From: Lachnospiraceae bacterium
GTDB taxonomy: Bacteria; Bacillota_A; Clostridia; Lachnospirales; Lachnospiraceae
DNA: 64,000 nucleotides
Direction of reading: 5' to 3'
Assembly: GCA_028694115.1 (NCBI GenBank)
Contig: JAQUUB010000011.1
Span: 1-64,000 of the forward strand
The position numbers and the translations under genes were made by a program. Of this stretch, positions 26,243 through 36,358 are shown one piece after another. How positions within the stretch are numbered: position 1 is the stretch's first letter; each line of letters begins with the position of its first letter. The notes beneath the pieces are model-generated. The model searched no databases, was not told the DNA's origin, and worked only from the letters and a program-made list of their open reading frames with translations.

Positions 26243-27570
26243 AAATCCTTTTTATACGTCATTGATAGTATCATAATCATAGTAAGTACATCGGCTGCGG
26301 GCTGTGCCAGTAACAGACCCCTTAATCCGAAAAACAATGGTAATAAGAAAATCAGAGGAAAAAAGAATAATCCTTGTCGGCTGATACTGATGATACCACC
26401 TTCTTTTGCTCTACCAAGTGCCATAAACTGAAAATTGTTAACCATCATATATCCGGTTCCCATAAAGGTAATGGCATTAAGAATAAGTACGGTTCCACCA
26501 AGTTCAATCATTTTTACGTCAGTTTTTGTAAATAAATGCATGATTTCTGTATGGAATAGAATAATTATTACGCCTGTGGTGATACAAAACATAGTGGACC
26601 AGAGTAATGTCTTTTTCGTAGCTGTTTTGGAACGATTAAAATTACCGGCGCCATAATTAAATCCAACAAAAGACTGGTAGCCTTTTAAAAATCCGGTAAC
26701 CATCATACCTCCAAGAGACAGGATACGGTTTGCTACACCAATACCAGCTACGGCATAATCCCCATAGGCTTTTGCCTGAAAATTAGTAATTCCCATTGCA
26801 AGACTACAGAGAAATTGGAAAAATAGCATAGGGATGCCAATTTTAAATATTTCTTTATACAATGCAGTACTGGGACGAATATTTTTTAGTGAAAGATGAA
26901 AATTGCTCTTTTTACTGAGGAGGTAGTACATAAAGATTAGAAAAGAAATGATTCTGGAAATCAGTGTTGCCACAGCTGCACCAGCAACTCCCATATGAAA
27001 GCCAAAAATTAAAAGTGGATCTAAAAACATATTGATGCATCCACCAATGAGCATGGCAATCATGCTCACATTCGTTGCACCTTCTGCACTAATCATATTA
27101 TTAACGGAAATATTGAATACATTGAACATTAAGCCAAGAAGGAAAGGTAATGCATATTCGATAGCATACGGCATAACAGTTTCAGTTGCACCAAGCACGT
27201 AGAGCAGAGGACGTATAAAAACCAGCATAAAAAAGATGATGATTCCTCCGGTTGCAATTGCCGAAATAAGTGCAGTAGAAAAGCAGATATCTGCTTCTTT
27301 GAATCTTTTGCTTCCAAGCAGTCGTGCGAGATAGGAGGAAGCACCGGCTCCAAATAACAGACCGATTGCAAGTAATATAATTCCCAAAGGGAACGCAATG
27401 GATACAGCTGCCGTTTGTGAAGTTCCAAGACTTCCTACAAAATAGGTATCTACTAAATTGTAAAGTGCGGATGTCATCATACCAATCATAGTTGGCAGAC
27501 CTAGTTTAAGGACTGCCTTTGTAACGGATTCCTGTTCCATGAGGAATCTTTTCCTTTCTTTACTGTCCAT
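26230..27570 (-). CDS. MATE-family multidrug/sodium antiporter
   Basis: 446 residues with about 12 hydrophobic segments in two related halves. Family features include the start KLGLPTMIGMMTSALYNLVDTYFVG and the second-half counterpart IGIPMLFFQFLCSLAMGITNFQA. It should export cationic drugs or metabolites using a sodium or proton gradient. The ATG follows the MarR stop by three bases, with its ribosome site inside the end of the MarR gene, so the two are co-transcribed from the promoter at 28125. Confidence 0.93.
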   Translation of the reverse strand: MDSKERKRFLMEQESVTKAVLKLGLPTMIGMMTSALYNLVDTYFVGSLGTSQTAAVSIAFPLGIILLAIGLLFGAGASSYLARLLGSKRFKEADICFSTALISAIATGGIIIFFMLVFIRPLLYVLGATETVMPYAIEYALPFLLGLMFNVFNISVNNMISAEGATNVSMIAMLIGGCINMFLDPLLIFGFHMGVAGAAVATLISRIISFLIFMYYLLSKKSNFHLSLKNIRPSTALYKEIFKIGIPMLFFQFLCSLAMGITNFQAKAYGDYAVAGIGVANRILSLGGMMVTGFLKGYQSFVGFNYGAGNFNRSKTATKKTLLWSTMFCITTGVIIILFHTEIMHLFTKTDVKMIELGGTVLILNAITFMGTGYMMVNNFQFMALGRAKEGGIISISRQGLFFFPLIFLLPLFFGLRGLLLAQPAADVLTMIMILSMTYKKDFYED

Positions 27571-27573
27571 TTT

Positions 27574-28050
27574 CTATTTCCTCTCTTTTGTGTCAATACT
27601 TTTTTCAAGCATTTCATCCAGAGCTACGTCGAGCTTCTGTAAAATATCCTCCAACTCCTTTACTGTATCTAATGGAATTTGCTGTAGGGTCTGGAAAAAA
27701 AGACTTGTTGTGTTTTCATGGTATTTAAGATGCGCTTCATAGGCTTCTTTTCCGAGATCTGTTAAGCTTAGGATAATTTCTGCATCTGATTTTGGAGAAG
27801 CGCTTTTAATCACCAATCCCTTGTCGCGCAACCGGTACACCATCTGAGAAGCAGCACTTTTTGATATGCCCCTTTGATTAGCCAGTTGCGTTAAATTCAT
27901 CGATTTATGATCTCCGATACATGCAATTGCATGGATCTCAGTATGTGTAATGTTGATATCCTTTAGAAAAATAACCATTTTATTATTGAACTGATTATAT
28001 TTATTATGAGTACGTTCCATCAAATAATATAAATTATCATATGAATTCAT
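27574..28050 (-). CDS. MarR-family transcriptional regulator
   Basis: 158 residues from ATG 28050, chosen because GGGGGAT lies 8 bases upstream; a longer reading frame upstream begins only at a TTG without a site. The winged helix region is visible in LTQLANQRGISKSAASQMVYRLRDKGLVIKSASPKSDAEIILSLTDLGKEA. It probably represses the MARR-MATE unit and is released by a substrate of the pump. A perfect palindrome overlaps the promoter -10. Confidence 0.92.
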   Translation of the reverse strand: MNSYDNLYYLMERTHNKYNQFNNKMVIFLKDINITHTEIHAIACIGDHKSMNLTQLANQRGISKSAASQMVYRLRDKGLVIKSASPKSDAEIILSLTDLGKEAYEAHLKYHENTTSLFFQTLQQIPLDTVKELEDILQKLDVALDEMLEKSIDTKERK

Positions 28051-28087
28051 AAAATTATCCCCCAAAAAAAACAATTAAGTGCATTAA

Positions 28088-28125
28088 GTGTTAATAAGAT
28101 TAACACCTGAGAAATAAGATGTCAA
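28088..28125 (-). promoter_or_regulatory. MarR-MATE promoter with perfect operator palindrome
   Basis: On the minus strand TTGACA (28125-28120) and TAATCT (28102-28097) are spaced 17 bp. GTGTTAATAAGATTAACAC at 28088-28106, an 8-bp perfect inverted repeat with a 3-base centre, covers the -10. A flanking direct repeat, ATTAAGTG twice (28074-28090), may extend the site. The geometry is that of an autorepressed MarR gene. Confidence 0.75.
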
Positions 28126-28197
28126 GGTATAAGTGTAGAAAGAATTTCTAAGCGTATCTCTTGCTCTAAAATAGGTAAAAATAGGTACTGTAATTTC

Positions 28198-28226
28198 AGG
28201 ACAATTTTAGAAAGATATGATATGAT
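28198..28226 (+). promoter_or_regulatory. Possible promoter of the secreted protease gene
   Basis: AGGACA at 28198-28203 and TATGAT at 28221-28226 are 17 bp apart, about 45 bases before the start codon. The -35 matches four of six consensus bases. No riboswitch was recognised in this leader. Confidence 0.4.
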
Positions 28227-28271
28227 AATTGTAACATTCACACACGATAAAGTGCCAAATATGGAGGACAC

Positions 28272-31200
28272 ATGAGAGAAAAGAGGAAAGAAGTCAGAAT
28301 AAGAATAACGTGGATATTGATTTTAGCAGTTTTTTTCCAGACTGCTTTTCCAGTCGAAATTAGTGCAACAAGTCTTGACGAATCCACAGTGACAGAAGAA
28401 ATAGTATTGGAAGAGTCATTTGCAGAAGAAACGGTTACGTCCTTAGATGGTGTGACAGTAGGCGGATATTTTCCTGAAAAGCTAGATGCAGAACTCGTAG
28501 GGGAAAGCAGCCTGGAGGAGATGATGGTTGGAAGTGAGGCAACAGCACCTACATACGATCCTCGTCAGACAAAACAGGATGCATCAGATAACGTGGTGAC
28601 CTCGGTAAAAAACCAGGGTTACTTCGGAACATGCTGGGCATTTGGGGCAATTGCTGCATCAGAAGCTTCTTACAATAAAAATGCGGGGATTTTAGGAACG
28701 TCTGCACTTAGCAATGTTGATTTTTCGGAGCGTCATCTGGCTTATTTTACATATAATAATTCTGCTGATAAGGCAGATCCACTTGGTCTGACTCAAGGTG
28801 ACAGCAATTTATTCTATATAAATAATATAAGGGCAACAGCTGACCAATACTATAATTATGGTGGAAATGCAGAGATTGCGATGATGACGATGGCAAATGG
28901 AATCGGACCGCAGTTAGAGTCATTAGTAAAATATGAAGCTACTGGTTCTACGACCATGAGTGGTGTGGAGGATGATTACAAATATCAATCAGGAATTCAA
29001 TTGAATAATTCCAGAGTGGTTGACATGAGACAGCATGATCTGGTAAAACAGATGATTATTGATTATGGGGCAGTAGAGACCTCGTATTTTCATGCTGATT
29101 ACTATAATAAAACAGCAGAATATGCTTCTTTTCATTACGCATACGACGGAACCAATCATGCTATTGCCGTTGTGGGATGGGATGATACGTTTTCAAAAGA
29201 CAATTTTTTGAGTAAGCCATCAACAGATGGAGCATGGCTTGTAAAAAACAGCTGGGGAACGAATCAGTCCTTTTTGGATGAAGGTTATTTCTGGATGTCG
29301 TATGAAACGACTGATTATGATGGACGAAATGGCTATGCATTTGATGTATCACAAGTTGACGACAGTAATCGAATCTACGAATACGATGGGAGTATTTATC
29401 CAGCAACCTCTTATGTATCTAGTGGTGGTTCGATTGCTAATGTCTATCAGGCAGAGGGTACAACAGGAGAAAATCAGGTAGAAGTCTTAAACCGGGTGAT
29501 GATAGGATTAAATTCGACAAACGTCGACTATTCTGTACAGATATATAAAAATCCAACCTCTACCGGGAATCCAACCTCTGGAACCGCACTTTTATCGTCT
29601 CCAGTAACGGGAACAACCGCAGCATCAGGATTTTATGAAATTCCATTGAAAAAAAATATATTATTGCAAAAAGATGATGTCTTCTCAGTAGTGATCACGC
29701 TGACAAAACCACAATCATCATGGATTGGATATTACGTTGCTAATACTGCAAAGTATGCGTATTCAACGACAGATTATATCAATTGTATCAATGATAACAA
29801 ATTCGGACAAAGTTTTTACCGAAGTTCTGGCAGCAGTGCCTGGGCGGACTTTAAAACAAATTCATCTGCAACTGCCCGCATCAAAGCTTGTACAAAGTTA
29901 CTAACCATTACACCTGTCACAAGTGTTTCAATGGATGCAGCAATGGAAATTATGAAAGGTGATACGGCTGCCTTGCCAGCAACCATTGAGCCTGCGGATG
30001 CAACAGACCAGGAACTTTTGTGGTCTAGTTCTGATGTGACCATAGCATCGGTGGATGAAGACGGAAATGTAACCGGAAATGCACAGGGTACCTGTACCAT
30101 TACAGCTACTTCGTCCAATGGGAAAACAGCTTCCTGTCAGGTGAACGTGGTGAAAGCAACGGCCTTGGTATCCTTTGATTCCATGAGTGGAAATACAGTT
30201 AGTGCACAAAGCTTTTATCAGGGGGAAACCTATGGAACGCTGTTGTCGGATGCCAAAAGAAGAGGGTATACCTTTGCAGGATGGTATCTGGATAAAGGAT
30301 GTACCATGGGGAACCGTGTAACGGAATCGACTACTGTTCTGGCAAGTAAATCATATACCTTGTATGCGAAGTGGAGCCCACTTATTTTGAATGTTAGATT
30401 TGAAGAAAATGGTGGAGTATCCGTATCTGACAAGAGTTATACCTATGGAGAAAAGCTGGGAACGCTTCCAGAACCCTACCAATATGGATATACCTTTACC
30501 GGATGGTATCTGGAGGAAAGCTGTTCTGCTAATTCGTTGGTAATTGAAGAGGACAAGGTGGATCTGATAGAGGATTTCACACTTTTTGCAGGGTGGGAAA
30601 AGAACAAAGTCACAGATTTGATTTTAGAAGGTGATTCCATGGAAATGAATGCGTTGTCAACGCATGTTTTAAAGGTCACTACGAAACCTGCGAATGGTGA
30701 TTATGAGTCCTTAACCTTTGCATCGGATCATGAGGATATTGTATCGGTGAACAAAGTTGGACTATTAACGGCAAAAAGAGCAGGGACAGCAACCATTACA
30801 GTCAACTTAAAGGTGGAGGAAGGGATAGAAATTACCAAATACTGTGGTGTTGTTGTAAAGGGATATGCGGGAATCATTGCAGTAACAGATCAGAACCAGG
30901 CGGTAGTAGGAGATACGGTTAATAAGAAAAGTATTTCCGTAAATGCTTATTATGCAAAAGGTGATGGGAAATTTTATCCGGTATCTTCAGATGAAATTGT
31001 AATTACGCCAGATACCATTTCAATAAATGGTGTCAATTTTATAACGGTTACATACCTTGCAGAAAATCTTAGCACCACCGTTATGATCGAGGGGGTTTCC
31101 ACGCAAGAAGAACAAAATGATGCCCCTGCTTTACTAGAGAGTTCTATTACAATAAACAAGAGCAAGTCATTAGAAGGGCTAATAACAATTCGACCAGCCT

Positions 31201-33014
31201 ATGGCATGGCTGATGAAACGAAAATTGACGGAAGCCTTTATAGGAAGAAACTGCTAAGTCAATATAGTGCCGAAAGTGGTTTCACGGTTTCAGAAAATGA
31301 AAATAACCAATATGCTATCAGTGTAAATAGTCTTGTAAAATCTGGACGCTATAAACGATATGCAAAAGCTGTGGTAAATCAGAAGGAATATTATCTGCCA
31401 ATTAATGTTACGGTTGTGGATAAGATTCCGAAATTAAAAGTTGCTTCCACAAAAATCAATGCCTTTTATACGGATATGGATTCTCTGTCTTCTATCCTTA
31501 CAATTACGGGAAAAGAAGCTACTGGAGAAGCCGTTCAGATAGACCATATTGCTCTTGATAGCACAATGAATGAATGGTATACCGTGTCCTATGATTCGGT
31601 TATAGAAAAATACTCGCTCCAATTGATGAAATCGAAAGTGAACGATTCTACAATCCCTTCGATGATTCCCAAAACAGGAACCTTGTTTGTGTATCTGAAT
31701 GGATACGCAAAAAGTATTCCAGTAGGAATCAAGGTAAAAGTTGAAATGAAGGCTCCCAAGGTGACGCTTTCAGAAAAATCAGGTATTATTAATCTTTATG
31801 ATCAGTCAATGAATGAAAAAGTGCTGACCGTGTATGCGAACGGAGAGGAAGCTGCTTTGTCAGCTGTAAGTGTGGACAATATTACTTCAAGCTACCTAAA
31901 TAATATAACAATTGGAGCAGATGGACAAATTGTTCTACATATGAAAGAAACAGCAAAGGATTATTTTACAAAAACAAAAAATATCGCGCTTACGCTTTAT
32001 TCAGCAGAATGGAATAAGTGCGTAACAGCTAATTACAAGTTACAGATTGTGAATCGTGTTCCTGTGATGAAAATTGCTACAAAGAAAGTCACTTTTAACA
32101 GAAGTTATAAGTATTCCTATGCGGATATAAAGATAACAGGAGATGCAACCGGGGTGTCAGGTGGGTATGTCTTGACGGGCAACATGGTAGAATGTACTTC
32201 CAAAAACAAGTTATATGCGCCCAAAGTGGGGGTTAGTACTATATCAGATCATGAATTTAGCTTAAGACTATATAATGAAACACAGGTGCAAAAGGGAACC
32301 TATCAATATGTTGTTACTCCAGAACTAGAGGATGGAACCAAGTTAAACAAAATTTCTTTTCAGGTAAAGGTAACGGAAAATTCTGGAGAAGTAGTTACAA
32401 TCTTTAAAGCAATCAATAATAGTAAAGTGGACCTACTTATGGGTGAAGATGCATATGCACTCTATCGTATGACTTTAAAGAATATGGAGGGGACCATAAC
32501 TGATGCCGAGTCAGGCGATGGAACTCCCTTTGGGGCAGAGCTGGTGGAACAGAATGGAGAATCATTGCTAAAACTGACCATAGATAGAGGAAAAACAGTT
32601 TCTTCTATTTTCTATCAGGTGCCAATTACTCTTACAGTGATTGACAACAACCATACAAAACAGACATTATCTTGCATAATAAAGGTAAAGCCGGTAGAGA
32701 AATTGTTAAAGTTGTCTTTTGAAGGAATCGAAAAATATTTCTATCAGAATATTGGTGGAACGGATAACGTAATGGAAATCAAAGCATCTGTTGTTAAGCC
32801 GGAAAACGCCGCGATATCAAGCATCACATGTATGACCAATGCAAAAGAGGGTGCGTTTGAGATGGTATCATTACCGCAATATGGGATTACAAGAATACTG
32901 TTAAAGGACAACACTAAAGTGAAGGCAGGTGACAAGATCACGTTTACCCTTCAATATAAGGCAGGCTATGGAAAAAAAGTGATTACAAAGAAAGTGAACG
33001 TTGTTATAAAATAA
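28272..33014 (+). CDS. Large secreted papain-family (C1A) cysteine protease with Ig-like and InlB-type repeats
   Basis: 1580 residues. A signal peptide ends near EISA at about 32, then an acidic propeptide to about 95. The protease domain (about 98-365) has Gln115, Cys121 in GTCWAF, His296 in NHAIAVVGWD and Asn326 in KNSWG, the complete C1A set. A lectin-like beta domain follows to about 540, a BIG2 Ig-like domain at about 546-630, two InlB/Flg_new repeats at about 633-778 (GYTFAGWYL, GYTFTGWYL), a second BIG2 to about 865, and about 700 residues of unrecognised beta-rich repeats. There is no LPXTG, SLH or other anchor. It should cleave proteins or peptides outside the cell. A GGAGG site precedes ATG 28272. 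Confidence 0.9.
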   Translation: MREKRKEVRIRITWILILAVFFQTAFPVEISATSLDESTVTEEIVLEESFAEETVTSLDGVTVGGYFPEKLDAELVGESSLEEMMVGSEATAPTYDPRQTKQDASDNVVTSVKNQGYFGTCWAFGAIAASEASYNKNAGILGTSALSNVDFSERHLAYFTYNNSADKADPLGLTQGDSNLFYINNIRATADQYYNYGGNAEIAMMTMANGIGPQLESLVKYEATGSTTMSGVEDDYKYQSGIQLNNSRVVDMRQHDLVKQMIIDYGAVETSYFHADYYNKTAEYASFHYAYDGTNHAIAVVGWDDTFSKDNFLSKPSTDGAWLVKNSWGTNQSFLDEGYFWMSYETTDYDGRNGYAFDVSQVDDSNRIYEYDGSIYPATSYVSSGGSIANVYQAEGTTGENQVEVLNRVMIGLNSTNVDYSVQIYKNPTSTGNPTSGTALLSSPVTGTTAASGFYEIPLKKNILLQKDDVFSVVITLTKPQSSWIGYYVANTAKYAYSTTDYINCINDNKFGQSFYRSSGSSAWADFKTNSSATARIKACTKLLTITPVTSVSMDAAMEIMKGDTAALPATIEPADATDQELLWSSSDVTIASVDEDGNVTGNAQGTCTITATSSNGKTASCQVNVVKATALVSFDSMSGNTVSAQSFYQGETYGTLLSDAKRRGYTFAGWYLDKGCTMGNRVTESTTVLASKSYTLYAKWSPLILNVRFEENGGVSVSDKSYTYGEKLGTLPEPYQYGYTFTGWYLEESCSANSLVIEEDKVDLIEDFTLFAGWEKNKVTDLILEGDSMEMNALSTHVLKVTTKPANGDYESLTFASDHEDIVSVNKVGLLTAKRAGTATITVNLKVEEGIEITKYCGVVVKGYAGIIAVTDQNQAVVGDTVNKKSISVNAYYAKGDGKFYPVSSDEIVITPDTISINGVNFITVTYLAENLSTTVMIEGVSTQEEQNDAPALLESSITINKSKSLEGLITIRPAYGMADETKIDGSLYRKKLLSQYSAESGFTVSENENNQYAISVNSLVKSGRYKRYAKAVVNQKEYYLPINVTVVDKIPKLKVASTKINAFYTDMDSLSSILTITGKEATGEAVQIDHIALDSTMNEWYTVSYDSVIEKYSLQLMKSKVNDSTIPSMIPKTGTLFVYLNGYAKSIPVGIKVKVEMKAPKVTLSEKSGIINLYDQSMNEKVLTVYANGEEAALSAVSVDNITSSYLNNITIGADGQIVLHMKETAKDYFTKTKNIALTLYSAEWNKCVTANYKLQIVNRVPVMKIATKKVTFNRSYKYSYADIKITGDATGVSGGYVLTGNMVECTSKNKLYAPKVGVSTISDHEFSLRLYNETQVQKGTYQYVVTPELEDGTKLNKISFQVKVTENSGEVVTIFKAINNSKVDLLMGEDAYALYRMTLKNMEGTITDAESGDGTPFGAELVEQNGESLLKLTIDRGKTVSSIFYQVPITLTVIDNNHTKQTLSCIIKVKPVEKLLKLSFEGIEKYFYQNIGGTDNVMEIKASVVKPENAAISSITCMTNAKEGAFEMVSLPQYGITRILLKDNTKVKAGDKITFTLQYKAGYGKKVITKKVNVVIK

Positions 33015-33156
33015 ACAGTTATCGTATTGATGTGAGGAACTGTCAATAGAATATTTTACCGAAAAATGTAATAAATAGAAAAAATAATACGAAAGCCAAA
33101 CACCTAAACCACATGATTTATCGCAAAAGAAAAAGGTCAGTAAAGGAGGGAATTCT

Positions 33157-34896
33157 ATGAATGCATTTATGAATCTGAAGGTTACCAAAAAATTATTATT
33201 ACTATACGTTCCATCATTAATTGTAATCTTTATATTTTTCTTAATATTTATTTTTGAGACACAAAAAATCGAAAAAGAATTGCGGAAGGCATATTATGAT
33301 GAGGCATATACCAGTACATCACTGATCCTCAATGCGGATCGTGACTTTTATCAGGCGGATGTTGATGAGATAAGAATAATATCAGGCGTCTTTAATTCTG
33401 CAGAAGAAGAGCAGAAGCTGCTAGATGATTACAAAGAGAATGTTGGACAGGTAGAGGAGCGAATCACACAGGCGGTTGAAAATGTCAGGAATAATGAAGA
33501 ACTATATTCAGAATACATCCATAAAGCATCAGGTAAAACAATTGAGAATCTCTATCAGGATTTTGTGGCAGATATGGATAGTTGGAAGAATTCCTATGAT
33601 GTATCTAACAGAAAAGGTAATCTAGATGAACATCTAAAAGCGTTTGAAGATGCAAGAGAAAATATCAATAGTATGACGGAACTTCTAGAGGAGTATGCAG
33701 AGTACAAATCGGATTACATTCGGGAAAATACAGCAAAAACAATTATCATTTTGTCCATAGTGATTCTTTTGTTAATAGTTTTCATCAGCTTATTTGCGGT
33801 TTATTTAATACGTTATTTGAAAAAAAGTGTAAAAAATACAACCAAAGACATGGAAAGCTTGGCTGAAAATGATTTATCCTTTGAACCATTTTACCTTAAG
33901 TCAAAAGATGAGTTCGGTATACTTAGCGGTTCGATTCGAAAAGTAATCTTATCCTTACGTGGCATGGTTCATTTATTGAAAGATACGTCATTTCAGTTGA
34001 ACCAGTCCTCATCTACCATGAAAACAAACTCTGAAGAGATAATGGAATCTATGAATCAGATTTCTACTACGGTAAGTGAAATTGCAGGCACTGCGGCTCA
34101 ACAGGCAGTTGAGTCAGAGACGGTAGTCAAAGAATTTGAAAATCTGGCGCTAGTCATTAACAAAAATACAAAGAGTACAAAAAATCTGGGGGAAGCAAGC
34201 AATGAACTGAAAGATGTAAGTCAGGAAGGCCTGAAGGTTATTCAGAATCTTTCAGAAATCACAGAAAAAAATAAAAACGCATTTGAACTGATATTTCGTA
34301 CCATTCGGAATACAAATGAAAGTGCAGGTAAGATTGGTGAGGTTAGTGAAGCAATTGGTAATATTGCACAACAGACGAATCTGTTAGCGTTAAATGCGGC
34401 GATTGAAGCTGCCAGAGCTGGGGAAGCTGGAAAGGGTTTTGCAGTTGTAGCAGATGAAATTCGAAAATTGGCAGAGCAGTCAGCAAAATCAACGAATTCC
34501 ATTCGTGAGATCCTGGATGTACTGCAAAAGCAGATTACAGACGCAAATTTTCAAAGCGATACCGTACAAAAGGCAGTTGTAATACAGACAGAAAGCGTTG
34601 AAGAGACGGCAGGACGTTATCAGAAGATTGTAAGTACTTTAGATCAGGTCAATCATGAAATAAATTCGATTGAACAGGTAAGTGAAGAAATGGAACGAAG
34701 TAGAAGTCATGTAATGGATATTATCATGTCTCTTTCTGCGATAGCGGAGGAAAATGCAGCAAGTACGCAGCAAACGGCGGCATCTTCCGAAGAGGTTCTA
34801 GCATCTATTATTACGATTGGAGAGGTTGTAAACAGGATAGATGCACTTTCTACAGATTTTAATGATGCAATTAGCAAATTCCGACTAGAAAAGTAA
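33157..34896 (+). CDS. Methyl-accepting chemotaxis protein with helical-bundle sensor
   Basis: 579 residues. Membrane helices at about 13-35 and 192-215 flank an extracellular domain rich in Glu, Asp and Lys that is mostly helical, like four-helix-bundle sensors. HAMP follows, then the signalling hairpin with tip [20 protein letters not shown] and the adaptation region [20 protein letters not shown]. No CheR pentapeptide is seen. It is monocistronic with AAGGAGGG before ATG 33157 and its own terminator. It lacks the riboswitch found before the first chemoreceptor. Confidence 0.93.
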   Translation: MNAFMNLKVTKKLLLLYVPSLIVIFIFFLIFIFETQKIEKELRKAYYDEAYTSTSLILNADRDFYQADVDEIRIISGVFNSAEEEQKLLDDYKENVGQVEERITQAVENVRNNEELYSEYIHKASGKTIENLYQDFVADMDSWKNSYDVSNRKGNLDEHLKAFEDARENINSMTELLEEYAEYKSDYIRENTAKTIIILSIVILLLIVFISLFAVYLIRYLKKSVKNTTKDMESLAENDLSFEPFYLKSKDEFGILSGSIRKVILSLRGMVHLLKDTSFQLNQSSSTMKTNSEEIMESMNQISTTVSEIAGTAAQQAVESETVVKEFENLALVINKNTKSTKNLGEASNELKDVSQEGLKVIQNLSEITEKNKNAFELIFRTIRNTNESAGKIGEVSEAIGNIAQQTNLLALNAAIEAARAGEAGKGFAVVADEIRKLAEQSAKSTNSIREILDVLQKQITDANFQSDTVQKAVVIQTESVEETAGRYQKIVSTLDQVNHEINSIEQVSEEMERSRSHVMDIIMSLSAIAEENAASTQQTAASSEEVLASIITIGEVVNRIDALSTDFNDAISKFRLEK

Positions 34897-34922
34897 AATG
34901 AGATACCTTGTTGTATCAATTT

Positions 34923-34975
34923 AAAAATAGCATTTTCACTTGTTTATCAAGATTGAAAATGCTATTTTTTTTAAT
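34923..34975 (+). terminator. Rho-independent terminator after the second chemoreceptor
   Basis: The 16-base arms 34923-34938 and 34954-34969 are perfectly complementary (core ATAGCATTTTCA), with a 15-base loop and a T-run through 34972. Confidence 0.9.
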
Positions 34976-35084
34976 TTTTATAAAGAGATACTTTTAATTT
35001 TGCGCTAAAAATGGTAGTATAGACAATGGAATGTTAAATAAATAACAAACTATAAATTATAACGCTAGTAAGGAGATAATTAAG

Positions 35085-36263
35085 ATGAGCAGATTTACTT
35101 TACCAAGAGACATCTACCATGGAAAGGGATGCCTTTCAGAATTAAAGAACCTAAAGGGGAATCGAGCAATTTTAGTAGTTGGTGGAACTTCCATGAAAAA
35201 GCAAGGATTTTTAGATAAAGCTGTGGGATATCTGAAGGAAGCTGGGATGGAAGTGGAGTTGTTTGAAGGAGTAGAGCCAGATCCTTCTGTTGAAACAGTT
35301 AGAAAAGGCGCAGATGCAATGACGAAATTCCAACCCGATTGGATTGTATCCATGGGCGGTGGTTCACCAATTGATGCAGCAAAAGCAATGTGGGCTTTTT
35401 ATGAATATCCAGAAACTACATTTGAAGACCTGTGTATTCCATTCAATTTTCCAGAATTAAGAACAAAAGCAAAGTTTGCAGCGATTCCTTCCACTTCAGG
35501 AACAGCAACAGAAGTGACAGCGTTTTCTGTAATTACTGATTATCATAAAGGAATAAAATATCCACTGGCTGATTTTAATATAACACCAGATGTAGCAATT
35601 GTTGATCCTGAACTGGTAGAAAATTTACCCTTAAATCAGGTAGCATATACTGGAATGGATGCATTGACACATGCAATAGAAGCATATGTATCAACGCTAC
35701 ATTGTACATTTACAGATCCACTGGCAATCAAGGCAATTCAAATTGTTAATAGCGATTTGTTGAAATCCTATGGTGGTGAGAGAGCAAGCAGAGAAGAAAT
35801 GCATTATGGTCAGTGTCTTGCAGGAATGGCATTTTCAAATGCACTTCTTGGAATCGTTCATTCCATGGCACATAAAACTGGTGCAGCATTCTCAACAGGA
35901 CATATTACGCATGGACTGGCGAATGCGATGTATTTACCATATGTAATTGAATACAATTCTAAGGTGGAAGAAGCCGCAAAACGATATGTGGATATTGCAA
36001 ATGCTATGGGAATAACAGGTACGAAAGAGGAATGCATGGATTCTCTATGCAAAAAAATCCGTAGCATGAATGATGCTATGGGTATTCCTAACACACTGAA
36101 AGATTTTGGAATCCTTGAGCAAGAATTTAAAGAGAAAATAGCTGAGATCGCATCAAATGCGGTAGGTGATGCATGTACAGGTTCTAATCCAAGAAGTATT
36201 GAACCTGCTACTATGGAAAAACTGTTTACCTGCATTTATTATGGTACGGAAGTGAATTTTTAA
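35085..36263 (+). CDS. Iron-containing alcohol dehydrogenase
   Basis: 392 residues, the normal length of the family. The NAD(P) loop SMGGGSPIDAAKA is near residue 95. Metal-ligand motifs are GMDALTHAIEAYVS near 195 and GIVHSMAHKTGAAFSTGHITHG near 258, supplying Asp and His ligands. IPSTSGTATEVTAFSVI is also typical. It interconverts an aldehyde and an alcohol, in anaerobes usually for NAD(P)H disposal; butanol, propanediol and lactaldehyde enzymes all share these motifs. It is monocistronic, with AAGGAG before ATG 35085. Confidence 0.92.
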   Translation: MSRFTLPRDIYHGKGCLSELKNLKGNRAILVVGGTSMKKQGFLDKAVGYLKEAGMEVELFEGVEPDPSVETVRKGADAMTKFQPDWIVSMGGGSPIDAAKAMWAFYEYPETTFEDLCIPFNFPELRTKAKFAAIPSTSGTATEVTAFSVITDYHKGIKYPLADFNITPDVAIVDPELVENLPLNQVAYTGMDALTHAIEAYVSTLHCTFTDPLAIKAIQIVNSDLLKSYGGERASREEMHYGQCLAGMAFSNALLGIVHSMAHKTGAAFSTGHITHGLANAMYLPYVIEYNSKVEEAAKRYVDIANAMGITGTKEECMDSLCKKIRSMNDAMGIPNTLKDFGILEQEFKEKIAEIASNAVGDACTGSNPRSIEPATMEKLFTCIYYGTEVNF

Positions 36264-36294
36264 TTCAAATTAAATAGTAATCTTAATTAAGAAT

Positions 36295-36329
36295 AGAAGA
36301 GGAACGCTTGTTTATAGCGTTCCTCTTCT
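36295..36329. terminator. Bidirectional hairpin between convergent alcohol dehydrogenase and LacI genes
   Basis: AGAAGAGGAACGCT at 36295-36308 pairs perfectly with AGCGTTCCTCTTCT at 36316-36329, a 14-bp stem with a 7-base loop. T-runs are poor on both sides, but position between convergent stops supports termination. Confidence 0.65.
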
Positions 36330-36358
36330 GCGTTATTGTAATGGATAAATATAAAGTT

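Noticed and set aside
33015..33156. Possible structured leader before the second chemoreceptor (GAAAGCCAAACACC region)
   Set aside because: It lacks the GACGCAAAGC block and the GAAA-capped helix of GEMM-I, and no other riboswitch class fits.
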